Origin: Bacteriovoracaceae bacterium UBA4097
Lineage (GTDB): Bacteria; Bdellovibrionota; Bacteriovoracia; Bacteriovoracales; Bacteriovoracaceae
Assembly: GCA_002381765.1 (NCBI GenBank)
Contig: DFXX01000098.1
Coordinates: 1 to 35,941, forward strand
Direction: 5' to 3'
Length of the DNA stretch: 35,941 nt
This document shows, in pieces, positions 6,874-13,569 of the stretch. Under the pieces are notes generated by a model. That model searched no databases. It had not been told where the DNA came from and saw nothing but the letters and a program-made list of their open reading frames with translations. Within the stretch, counting starts at the first letter, position 1, and every line of letters begins with the position of its first letter. The position numbers and the translations under genes were made by a program.

Positions 6874-8397
6874 ATGCTAAATCAATATCGCTATCATGCC
6901 GGCCAATTTCAGCAGGACTTCAGTGTCTTTTTGCTCACTGGTAGTGATGTTTTCTCGTTTCTGCAGAACCAATCAACCGTCGATGTAAAACTTTTAAGTG
7001 AGAGATCATTTCATCTCGCGGCTTTCCTGGATCCGCAGGGAAGAACGGAATGTTATGGATGGCTCTTAAGAGAGAACCAGGATTTTTTATATCTTGTTCC
7101 AAAAGCATTAACCGAAGAGGCGCTTGAGCGCTTGAATCGATATCTTATCTCAGAGGACGTGACCATCGAAGGTCCTAGTCCGGAAGTTTGGAATATCGCT
7201 TTGGGACCGGAAGCCTCTTTGTCAGAGGGTTATGAGGGAATTCTCTTTGACGAGAAGGCTTTCTTCTCACGAGAGCCTTTAGCGGATGTACCTCATATGC
7301 CGGATGAATTGGTCGATGACTGGCGCGCCTTAAGTGGCTGGCCTAGCTTTAGTGGGGAGGGCTTCACTAAGGAGATCATCAATAATCAAAGACTCTTTGA
7401 TCTCGCCGTAATCATGAATAAGGGCTGCTACCCAGGACAAGAGACGGTCTCGAAGATTGCTACCCGGAGAGGGGCAGCCTATGCCCCTATACTTTTAGAG
7501 GTAAGTGAATCTCTGGAAGCGGGGGAAATTGCAAACTTCGGAAAGAAGATTGGAAAGATCACCTCGACCCATAAATGGGAAGATAAGTTTTATGCCGAAG
7601 CCGTGCTCTTAAGAGATTTCAGAGTGGCGGGCATGAAGGTTAACTTCACCCTTGGTGAAAAAAATTATACCGGTACTGTTCGCTATTACCCCTTAATTAA
7701 GGGGAGTTCTTCAGATAAGGCCCGCGAGCTATTTTATGAGGCCACCAATCACTTTATGGCCGATCGCCATGAAGAAGCTGAAGCAGGGCTGAGACTCGCG
7801 ATCAAGCTTGATCCCACCTTTGCTGATGCCTATGAAAGCTTAGGAGTGATGTTGGGCCGACTTGAGCGTTTTCAGGAAGCGGTGGCAGTGATGGAAGAGC
7901 TCAGTAGAATCGATCCTTCAAGTGTGCTCGCTCATACCAATATGTCGTTGTTTCTTATGAGGCTCGGCAAGATCGATGAAGCCGAAGAGCAAAAATCCAT
8001 GGCCACGGTTAAGTCTTTTCAGCAGTTCGGAAAAGAAGCTGAAATGAAAGAAGCCCTGGAAAGCGAGAAGAAGGCCCGCCTCGCTGAATGGGAACAAAGA
8101 GAATCCATGTTTCTGCAGGTCTTAGAGATCGATGAAGAAGATACTCTAGCTAACTACGGTATTGGATCCATCGCAGTAGAAAAAGGCGAGTGGGAGAGAG
8201 CTAAGAGGCATCTAGAGAAAGTCTTAGCGGCTGATCCCAAGTATTCAGTCGCCTATCTCGCCTTAGGTAAGGCCTATCAGGCCCTGGGACTCAAGGATGA
8301 GGCGAGAGCTACCTGGAAAGAGGGTGTGGCTGTTGCCGCCGCCAGAGGGGATCTCATGCCCGCCAATCAAATGCACTCGGAACTAGAGCGCCTATAA
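6874..8397 (+). CDS. ygfZ: YgfZ/IBA57-like folate-binding protein fused to TPR repeats
   Basis: The 507-residue protein has two parts. Residues 1 to about 275 are the GcvT-like fold of YgfZ: SDVFSFLQNQSTVDV at the N-terminus, and the family signature KGCYPGQE at 183-190 with the conserved Cys185. Residues from about 280 to 500 are TPR repeats (for example DPTFADAYESLGVMLGRLER and DPKYSVAYLALGKAYQALG) with a charged helical insertion between repeat groups. YgfZ/IBA57 helps A-type carriers assemble 4Fe-4S clusters in a folate-dependent way. Usual family members are about 300-330 residues without TPRs, so this is a fusion. It starts three bases after the Fe-S carrier stop, so the two are certainly co-transcribed. 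Its stop abuts that of the convergent gene with no bases between. Confidence 0.9.
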   Translation: MLNQYRYHAGQFQQDFSVFLLTGSDVFSFLQNQSTVDVKLLSERSFHLAAFLDPQGRTECYGWLLRENQDFLYLVPKALTEEALERLNRYLISEDVTIEGPSPEVWNIALGPEASLSEGYEGILFDEKAFFSREPLADVPHMPDELVDDWRALSGWPSFSGEGFTKEIINNQRLFDLAVIMNKGCYPGQETVSKIATRRGAAYAPILLEVSESLEAGEIANFGKKIGKITSTHKWEDKFYAEAVLLRDFRVAGMKVNFTLGEKNYTGTVRYYPLIKGSSSDKARELFYEATNHFMADRHEEAEAGLRLAIKLDPTFADAYESLGVMLGRLERFQEAVAVMEELSRIDPSSVLAHTNMSLFLMRLGKIDEAEEQKSMATVKSFQQFGKEAEMKEALESEKKARLAEWEQRESMFLQVLEIDEEDTLANYGIGSIAVEKGEWERAKRHLEKVLAADPKYSVAYLALGKAYQALGLKDEARATWKEGVAVAAARGDLMPANQMHSELERL

Positions 8398-9711
8398 TCA
8401 AATCTTCTTATAGGTCTTGCGAGCGGAAAGGAGGGTCTTTTTTAGATCTTTGAGTTCACTCTTATGATTCTTTAATTTCTTCTCCCATAGCGGGATCTTC
8501 TTTTTAAATTTGCTAAGTTCTTTTCTCTGCTCTTGAATAAAGCTCCAGCCTGACTCATTAATGAGACCACGCCGCTTGGCCCACAGGAGATCCTGGTAGC
8601 TATAGTCGAGCATATAGTACTCTTCCACCGCTCTCCAATAGATCTTCTCTTTTTCAGAAGCATTAAAGAGGTAGAAGATGGAATCCACTTCTTTGGCATT
8701 AGCTAGAGAGGAGAAAAGCCGGAAGGCCCAGAAGAAAGTGAAGTAAGCGTGATAGATGCCTCTGAGAGGTCGCAGGGTTCTGCGCCACGGACTGTAATAG
8801 ATGAGATCATCGGGTTCATCGATGAGCTTACCCATATTCAAATAATAATTCAGATGATGATGACCATTTTCATGGAGAAGATCATCCATCAGATCTACAA
8901 AGTCCCGATCGTAAAGATTAATCATAGAAAAGCCCGGAAGCTCCTGATGAGAATAGCTCACAAATTCGGATTGTTTGATGGGAATAATGACTTCGGTAAA
9001 GGCACTGAATCTCTCCCACGAATCGGGAGAGTATTTCTTAATGACCTTAAGAGCGACTTCTATCTTTTGCGAGAAGTCCTTCATCTCTTTCATAGTATGA
9101 GTCATAAGACTCAATTCTTTGCCTTCCAGATGAAGAGTGGTCTCTAGCATGCGGGTAACTTTTTTTCCAACCTGCTTTTCACCCAACGATGTCTGCACTC
9201 GGTAAGATGGATCCAGATCATTAAGCTTTAAGAGCTGGCGATTTCCCAGTGTGATGAGATGCTTTTCAAAATGAGTGAGAGCAATTTCGGTGGCAGTGGC
9301 AACAGACTTTCCCTTGTTGAGGACTTTAAGAAAGTCTCCAGCAAATTCACTCTTATTCCAACGCTCGAAGACTTCTTCCTCACGGGGAGTGAAGACTTCC
9401 GGATCATGAGAGAGTTTCGGGAGTTGTGACACAAACCATTGATGGCCCTGCACTTGCTTTAAGAAGTACCACTTACTAGGAGCATAAGTCTTAAGTTCAG
9501 AGCTATGCTCCTTAAGCCACTTATTGACCGGAGAGCTGGGTGATTTCTTAGAACTCTTGGTAAGCGCAGTAAGCTCTTGCTGATATTTCTTCTGAAGTCT
9601 CAATTTGATGCGTGCATAATGAGTAGGGGTAAAATTCATTGAAGTGACATGGTTTAGGGTTGGTTCAGTTATCTTAAACTTGTGGGTCTTTATAGTCAAA
9701 GGAGTGAACAT
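8398..9711 (-). CDS. aKG-HExxH-type peptide beta-hydroxylase-like protein
   Basis: A protein of about 437 residues. Near residue 280 it reads LLHENGHHHLN, an HExxH iron or zinc site, followed by a block with YYSPWRRTLRPLRGIYHAYF. The spacing and wording (HExxH, then Y-x-PWR, then RPL-G-hydrophobic-Ala) resemble the HEXXH-motif domain in FxsB-type RiPP maturases and their relatives, some of which are alpha-ketoglutarate-dependent peptide beta-hydroxylases. The N-terminal 200 residues are basic and helical without a recognised domain. There is no signal peptide. ATG at 9711 directly follows a TTG at 9714, and an internal ATG at 9639 is also possible. None has a clear free ribosome binding site because AAAGGA upstream lies in a hairpin. 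No radical-SAM enzyme, precursor peptide or transporter is adjacent. Assignment rests on remembered motif similarity. Confidence 0.62.
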   Translation of the reverse strand: MFTPLTIKTHKFKITEPTLNHVTSMNFTPTHYARIKLRLQKKYQQELTALTKSSKKSPSSPVNKWLKEHSSELKTYAPSKWYFLKQVQGHQWFVSQLPKLSHDPEVFTPREEEVFERWNKSEFAGDFLKVLNKGKSVATATEIALTHFEKHLITLGNRQLLKLNDLDPSYRVQTSLGEKQVGKKVTRMLETTLHLEGKELSLMTHTMKEMKDFSQKIEVALKVIKKYSPDSWERFSAFTEVIIPIKQSEFVSYSHQELPGFSMINLYDRDFVDLMDDLLHENGHHHLNYYLNMGKLIDEPDDLIYYSPWRRTLRPLRGIYHAYFTFFWAFRLFSSLANAKEVDSIFYLFNASEKEKIYWRAVEEYYMLDYSYQDLLWAKRRGLINESGWSFIQEQRKELSKFKKKIPLWEKKLKNHKSELKDLKKTLLSARKTYKKI

Positions 9712-9712
9712 C

Positions 9713-9741
9713 AAAGGGAATTGGCTTTCGCCAAATCCTTT
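9713..9741 (-). promoter_or_regulatory. Hairpin that would mask the ribosome binding site of gene 8398-9711
   Basis: On the minus strand TTGGC-GAAA-GCCAA makes a five-base stem with a GNRA tetraloop. After one T-T mismatch the stem continues with A-T and two G-C pairs, then (past one bulged C) three A-T pairs. The outer 5' arm is AAAGGA, the only Shine-Dalgarno-like sequence before the start codon, so folding would hide it. Confidence 0.45.
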
Positions 9742-9808
9742 CGATTCATTAATGCTAAGAAGTTTCTGAAGCCGAAAATTTAATTTTGGGAAAAAAGTCT
9801 TAGAAAAA

Positions 9809-9884
9809 TGGCTGGGGTGGTCGGAGTTGAACCGACGACCAATAGATTAACAGTCTACTGCGCTAACCACTGCGCCACACCCCA
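9809..9884 (-). tRNA. tRNA-Asn (anticodon GTT), CCA encoded
   Basis: Read on the minus strand, the 76 bases fold as a cloverleaf. The acceptor stem TGGGGTG pairs with CACCCCA, followed by discriminator G and encoded CCA. The D arm is GCGC-AGTGGTTA-GCGC. The anticodon arm GTAGA-CTGTTAA-TCTAT places GTT in the loop, and the T arm is GTCGG-TTCAACT-CCGAC. GTT reads Asn codons AAC and AAU. Confidence 0.97.
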
Positions 9885-9906
9885 ACTAAAGTCAAAAGGT
9901 CTGTAA

Positions 9907-9935
9907 TTTATAATCTTCTTGTTTTTTTTTGTCCA
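9907..9935 (-). promoter_or_regulatory. Sigma-70 promoter of tRNA-Asn
   Basis: On the minus strand TGGACA (9935-9930) and TATAAA (9912-9907) are separated by exactly 17 bases; each differs from consensus at one position. The spacer contains an A-run. The predicted start is about 15 bases before the mature tRNA 5' end. Confidence 0.72.
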
Positions 9936-9970
9936 GTAGAAAGCTCTGAGTTTTTAGCATATTAGAGCAC

Positions 9971-9998
9971 TAAAGTTTTGGGATAACTTGACCGATAT
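9971..9998 (+). promoter_or_regulatory. Sigma-28 (FliA)-like promoter of gene 10019
   Basis: TAAAGTTT at 9971-9978 matches the FliA -35 consensus exactly. After 12 bases ACCGATAT (9991-9998) matches GCCGATAA at six of eight positions. The usual spacing is 11, so this is one base long. The -10 lies inside the perfect inverted repeat TGACC-GATAT-GGTCA (9989-10003), a possible operator. Confidence 0.5.
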
Positions 9999-10018
9999 GG
10001 TCAGACAAGGATCCCACA

Positions 10019-10528
10019 TTGCAAAAAACATCATTTGTCCTTCAGGCCCTGAATATTTTAGGGCTAGAAGAGATACTAAAATTATCCGAAGTCTTGCGCG
10101 TCAAGCAAGTTCCCCTGAAAAAAGCTGCGGGCGAGGAGCTGGTGAGCTGGTCTGAGGCTTCCCAAGATGAGCAAGCTAAGCCCAAGATGCCACCCTCGAC
10201 TGAAGGCAAAATCCTGCCCTTTCCTAAGACTATTAGGCAGTTTGAAGAGTTAGAATCTGAGAAAAAAGAAATTATTGAGACAAAACCCAATACCCGCGAG
10301 AAATCAGAATCTCTTCCCGAGGGGACTCTTGTCATGCCTTCGGATGTCGTCCTCTGGCAAAGAGAAATCATGAAGGATAGTGACGGGGCCATTCAGAAAA
10401 TAGATGCCATGAGGGGTTATCAGCGCTCAACTCAGATGTATATGGCAAAATCCAAGACGATCGATGGAAAGGAGAAAATTCGCTTTATCGTTACCAATGG
10501 CATTCTTATAAATAAGAAGCAAGCCTAG
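10019..10528 (+). CDS. Protein of unknown function, candidate late-flagellar-regulon member
   Basis: The 169-residue soluble protein starts at TTG 10019, with AAGG eight bases upstream. The N-terminal 35 residues look helical (VLQALNILGLEEILKLSEVL). The middle third is Pro/Glu/Lys-rich and probably disordered. The C-terminal 60 residues look folded (MPSDVVLWQREIMKDSDGAI, then a strand-rich end). I recognise no family. A FliA-like promoter precedes it, and its leader shares AGACAAGGATC with the csrA leader, suggesting expression with flagellar genes and CsrA control. Its TAG stop shares the four bases CTAG with the TAG stop of the convergent gene. Confidence 0.75.
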   Translation: MQKTSFVLQALNILGLEEILKLSEVLRVKQVPLKKAAGEELVSWSEASQDEQAKPKMPPSTEGKILPFPKTIRQFEELESEKKEIIETKPNTREKSESLPEGTLVMPSDVVLWQREIMKDSDGAIQKIDAMRGYQRSTQMYMAKSKTIDGKEKIRFIVTNGILINKKQA

Positions 10529-11553
10529 CTAAAGGGAATAGCTGTAATCTTTTGCGGAAGAGTTATTCCTAGCTTCTTAATGATTTTGGGATCCATCGAA
10601 ACTTGCCCATCCCCATGAACCTGCAATTTACAGCGAAGTGAGAAGAAATCATAATCAGGGTGCTCTAGGCCAATGAGTACATCTCGCGATTCTTTTTCTT
10701 CCCATCTCTCGTTTTCAATTAAGTGACCCGTGATCTTTTCTTTAATGGGTTTGATTTCTTGCAATGGACATCGATAGTGAGGTCCACCGTCGAATGGATC
10801 TACTTCATAGGTATATTTAAAGCCAATGGACTCGAGCATCTTCTTTACGGGTTCAGTCTCTTTTCCAACCTTACCGATGGATTCCCTCGCTTCCATAGGA
10901 AGGAGAGTTTGGTAAATATTCTCTGAAGGAAAGAGGCTTAGAATAAATTCTTTATTGGAGCGACTGAGAATATCGGCTTCATGATAGTTCATATTTAAGA
11001 AGCGTCTTCCCACGGCTTCCCAAAGTGGGGAGTTTCCGTGCTTATCTAAAGGCGGCATAAGTTCCGAATGAACCATAGTCTTAAAGCGATCGGGATTTAT
11101 GGCCATATATAGGAAGCGAACAAAGGAGAGCTGCTTTCCTAGCTTCTCTTTACTGCCGCGATGAGAAGGATCAAGAATAAGTCCACCAATCTCGGTAGGC
11201 CCATTGGACTCGAGACCGAGCTTAAGAGTTCCATGAACAAAGCCAGTGTTAATGGTTTCAGAGAACTTGGCTTCCTGACCAACTGTTAAATAGAAATGGG
11301 GCTCATCTTCAGTTCCATGTTGAGCATGAATCATGGAGACACCCAAGATGTCTTCACTTTCATAATCCTCCAGAACAAAGATGTAATAATTCTGGGAGAG
11401 ATCCTCACTTGGATTATGGAAACTCTTCATAGAGCTATCGATCTTACTGCTAATGATTTCTTCATCAGGAGGAAGATTAATAAAAGTCATAATATTGCTT
11501 AATTTAAAGAGATCCTTCAAATCTTTTGGCTGAACTGATCGCAAGACGAACAT
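10525..11553 (-). CDS. astA: Arginine N-succinyltransferase family protein (AstA-like)
   Basis: The 342-residue protein is full length for the AstA family. It contains the GNAT-related signature EIGGLILDPSHRGSKEKLG, then FVRFLYMAINPDRFKTMVHS, SPLWEAVGRRFLNMNYHEAD, a LLPMEARESIGKVG block and FDGGPHYRC. AstA transfers succinyl from succinyl-CoA to arginine, the first step of the arginine succinyltransferase pathway of arginine catabolism in the cytoplasm. AGGAG lies six bases upstream of the ATG, inside the end of the preceding gene, whose TAG touches this ATG. The other pathway genes (astB, astC, astD, astE) are not in the window, so the physiological acceptor could differ. Confidence 0.85.
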   Translation of the reverse strand: MFVLRSVQPKDLKDLFKLSNIMTFINLPPDEEIISSKIDSSMKSFHNPSEDLSQNYYIFVLEDYESEDILGVSMIHAQHGTEDEPHFYLTVGQEAKFSETINTGFVHGTLKLGLESNGPTEIGGLILDPSHRGSKEKLGKQLSFVRFLYMAINPDRFKTMVHSELMPPLDKHGNSPLWEAVGRRFLNMNYHEADILSRSNKEFILSLFPSENIYQTLLPMEARESIGKVGKETEPVKKMLESIGFKYTYEVDPFDGGPHYRCPLQEIKPIKEKITGHLIENERWEEKESRDVLIGLEHPDYDFFSLRCKLQVHGDGQVSMDPKIIKKLGITLPQKITAIPFS

Positions 11554-12222
11554 CTAATACTCCTGGGAAATGATAGCTTCCAGTTTTTCTAAAGCACTTA
11601 AGGGGAAGGTCCAGGGGAGGGTCAGAGTATAGCTATCTTCTTGTCTCGTTCCCTGAATATCAAATCTTTCTAATGACTGTGCTTCTGGCCTTAAAGGATA
11701 AAAGCCTGGATAATCATCCCCCTTTAATAAATGATATTTCTCAAAAAGGGTATGAAGTCTTTCATGGAATCTCACCCATTTACCATGCGGGCCCCAAAGC
11801 TCCGGGCTTAACGCATAGCTCAGGAATGGAGGTATGACAAACTTATGGATCGCAACCGTGGCGTTTGCCTCTATTGGCTGACGAGAAAGTACAAAGGCTC
11901 CATAGGGAGAGAAATCAAAAAGGGCCAGTTGTTCAGAGCTATTTATGAATCTCCCGATCGCTGCAGGATTTCCTTGGTGGGTGAGAAGTTCAGGGAAATA
12001 TTTATGGGCTTCCTGTATATGAGCATAAGAATCATAAAACCAACCTGAGATCTCAACAGAGACAGGAGCCTTTTCCGGGGAGAGCATATTCTCAAGAAGC
12101 GCCTTAAGCATTTTAGGATGAAGGAAATTCAATAGAGGGGCATTGGCCCTAAGATCAAAATCATTTTTCTTCTCCTTACTTTGAAGAAGAATGAGATCTG
12201 AATAAACTTGGTTTAAATCCAT
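11554..12222 (-). CDS. Protein of unknown function coupled to AstA-like transferase
   Basis: The 222-residue soluble protein has no signal peptide. It ends with TAG immediately before the ATG of the arginine succinyltransferase gene, so the two are in one operon and translationally linked. Visible features include an aromatic-rich centre (WFYDSYAHIQEAHKYFPELL) and a Pro/Tyr-rich region (GDDYPGFYPLRPEAQ). It matches none of the known arginine-degradation enzymes that I can recall. The context suggests an amino-acid-metabolism role, which is inference. AGG-rich sequence lies just upstream of the ATG. Confidence 0.72.
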   Translation of the reverse strand: MDLNQVYSDLILLQSKEKKNDFDLRANAPLLNFLHPKMLKALLENMLSPEKAPVSVEISGWFYDSYAHIQEAHKYFPELLTHQGNPAAIGRFINSSEQLALFDFSPYGAFVLSRQPIEANATVAIHKFVIPPFLSYALSPELWGPHGKWVRFHERLHTLFEKYHLLKGDDYPGFYPLRPEAQSLERFDIQGTRQEDSYTLTLPWTFPLSALEKLEAIISQEY

Positions 12223-12266
12223 ATAGGCCTGGTCCTGAGTGTCATTCTATAGCTCTACTGTTATCC

Positions 12267-12296
12267 TTGATTAAACTGGCAACGGTAAGGGATAAT
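12267..12296 (+). promoter_or_regulatory. Sigma-70 promoter of the 12308-16087 operon
   Basis: TTGATT at 12267-12272 and GATAAT at 12291-12296 are separated by 18 bases. The predicted transcription start is near 12303, only about five bases before the ATG at 12308, which has no Shine-Dalgarno sequence. The first gene may be translated from a nearly leaderless message. Confidence 0.5.
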
Positions 12297-12307
12297 ACTG
12301 TGACATT

Positions 12308-12970
12308 ATGGAGGATACTACTATAGAAGACGTGTTGAAAACCTTTGAGGATTTTTATGCCAATAAGGACTATGAGAAGGCTTTGTTGACACTTGAAACT
12401 CATGGAGAAGCATTTTCTCCTGAAGTTCTTCATTACAATTTGGGCACGGTTTACGCTCAGATGGAAAATCTTCCCCTGGCCCGGTTCCATCTTATCAAGG
12501 CCCAGAATCTTCGGTTAACTAAAGATGTCGTTCAGCAGAATTTAAATATTGTTGAAGAGAAACTCGATATCAAGAGACTTGAAAGTGCTACTTCAGCGCA
12601 AGATCACTTTGTGCAAATTTCAAGCACACTCTCTGGCGGTATTCTTAATAGCTTGGGCCTAGTATTTTTGATAATTGGAATTTTGATGCTTAAGCAGAAG
12701 CGCACTGCCGTGAGAATGATGATCTTTATTTTCTTGGTCTCTCTTCCTTGGGCCTTTAATTTTTGTGTTAGCTCCTGGCCTCGTGCCATAGTGCTTGAAT
12801 CCCAAGAAGTCAGAGAGGGACCCTCTCAGATTTTCTCACCTGTGGCAGAATTGCCAGCTGGTGTTCTCATCATTGTTGAAGAGCATGGAAATTGGCGAAA
12901 GATAACTTATCCTAATCGATTCCGAGGATGGATTAAATCTCAAAGTATAAAAGAGCTGGAGCAGAAATGA
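12308..12970 (+). CDS. BatE-like protein: TPR, two membrane helices, SH3
   Basis: The 220-residue protein has TPR-like helices at about residues 5-95 (YEKALLTLETHG and LHYNLGTVYAQMENLPLARF). Two membrane segments follow at about 112-130 and 137-156. A bacterial SH3-like domain occupies about 160-215 (VREGPSQIF, GNWRKITYPNRFRGWIK). This TPR-membrane-SH3 layout is that of BatE-type proteins of the aerotolerance (Bat) systems, but batA-D are not adjacent. It probably sits in the inner membrane with the SH3 part outside the cytoplasm. No ribosome binding site precedes the ATG. It overlaps the next gene by four bases (ATGA). Confidence 0.75.
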   Translation: MEDTTIEDVLKTFEDFYANKDYEKALLTLETHGEAFSPEVLHYNLGTVYAQMENLPLARFHLIKAQNLRLTKDVVQQNLNIVEEKLDIKRLESATSAQDHFVQISSTLSGGILNSLGLVFLIIGILMLKQKRTAVRMMIFIFLVSLPWAFNFCVSSWPRAIVLESQEVREGPSQIFSPVAELPAGVLIIVEEHGNWRKITYPNRFRGWIKSQSIKELEQK

Positions 12971-13569
12971 GTTATGAAAAAGAAATGATGGAAAAGATCT
13001 CGCGGGGAGAAACTCCCGAGGATAGGCTCGACATCAATTTATTAAAGTATATGTGGGATGCAAGTCCCTTATCATTTAAAGAAAGCTATCACGATTTTTT
13101 CAAGAAAGTTTCCATTATTAATTCCTTCTCGGATAATGAGATCAGGCTTTTCACGAAGTTCCTACATCGTCGGGAATTTCTTCCCAATGAAGTCATCTTC
13201 AAGCAAGGAGACTCGGGGCACGGATTCTATTTTGTCTTCAGTGGAGCAGTGAATATCTTCGCTAATTATCAGATACAGAATGAAGATCAGGGAGATTTTA
13301 TTCTTCGTCTGGAAAAGTATCAGTATTTTGGTGAAATGGGCTTACTTGAAGAGTTTAACCGTAGAAGTGCTACCATCGTTGCTGCAGAGAATACCGTTCT
13401 GCTGGGAATGTTTAAACCAGACCTGGACCAAATGCTTGAGATCTATCCGGTCTTAGGAGCAAAATTCTTGAAAGAAACAGCTCTAGTTATGGCAAATCGG
13501 ATGGGTCAACTGACTCGTGAGATTGTTTCCTTAAAAAAAAGACTTAAAGAAGCGGAGATGAAGGGTTAA
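12967..13569 (+). CDS. Cyclic-nucleotide-binding domain protein without DNA-binding domain
   Basis: The 200-residue protein has one Crp/cNMP-binding beta-roll (residues ~55-165): FKQGDSGHGFYFVFSGAV, then the phosphate-binding cassette FGEMGLLEEFNRRSATIVA. The cassette keeps both the Glu and the Arg that contact the ribose and cyclic phosphate in cAMP/cGMP-binding proteins, so ligand binding is likely. The C-terminus is a short coiled coil (LTREIVSLKKRLKEAEMKG), not a helix-turn-helix, so it is not a Crp-like transcription factor and probably acts through a protein partner. It overlaps its neighbours by four bases upstream and one base downstream (TAATG). Confidence 0.88.
   Translation: MSYEKEMMEKISRGETPEDRLDINLLKYMWDASPLSFKESYHDFFKKVSIINSFSDNEIRLFTKFLHRREFLPNEVIFKQGDSGHGFYFVFSGAVNIFANYQIQNEDQGDFILRLEKYQYFGEMGLLEEFNRRSATIVAAENTVLLGMFKPDLDQMLEIYPVLGAKFLKETALVMANRMGQLTREIVSLKKRLKEAEMKG

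Larger units (their letters stand above)
9715..10018. other. 304-base intergenic region holding a tRNA and regulatory sites
   Basis: No protein gene is seen here. From left to right it holds the leader hairpin of the minus-strand hydroxylase-like gene, an AT-rich stretch, tRNA-Asn (9809-9884, minus), its promoter, and the sigma-28-like promoter and palindrome of the plus-strand gene at 10019. Confidence 0.7.

Noticed and set aside
8749..9147. Long plus-strand frame antisense to the hydroxylase-like gene
   Set aside because: The opposite frame has motif support and good composition; this one has none.
10042..10392. Minus-strand 116-residue frame opposite gene 10019
   Set aside because: The plus-strand gene has a promoter, ribosome binding site and plausible protein; the antisense frame is Ser-rich and lacks a ribosome binding site.
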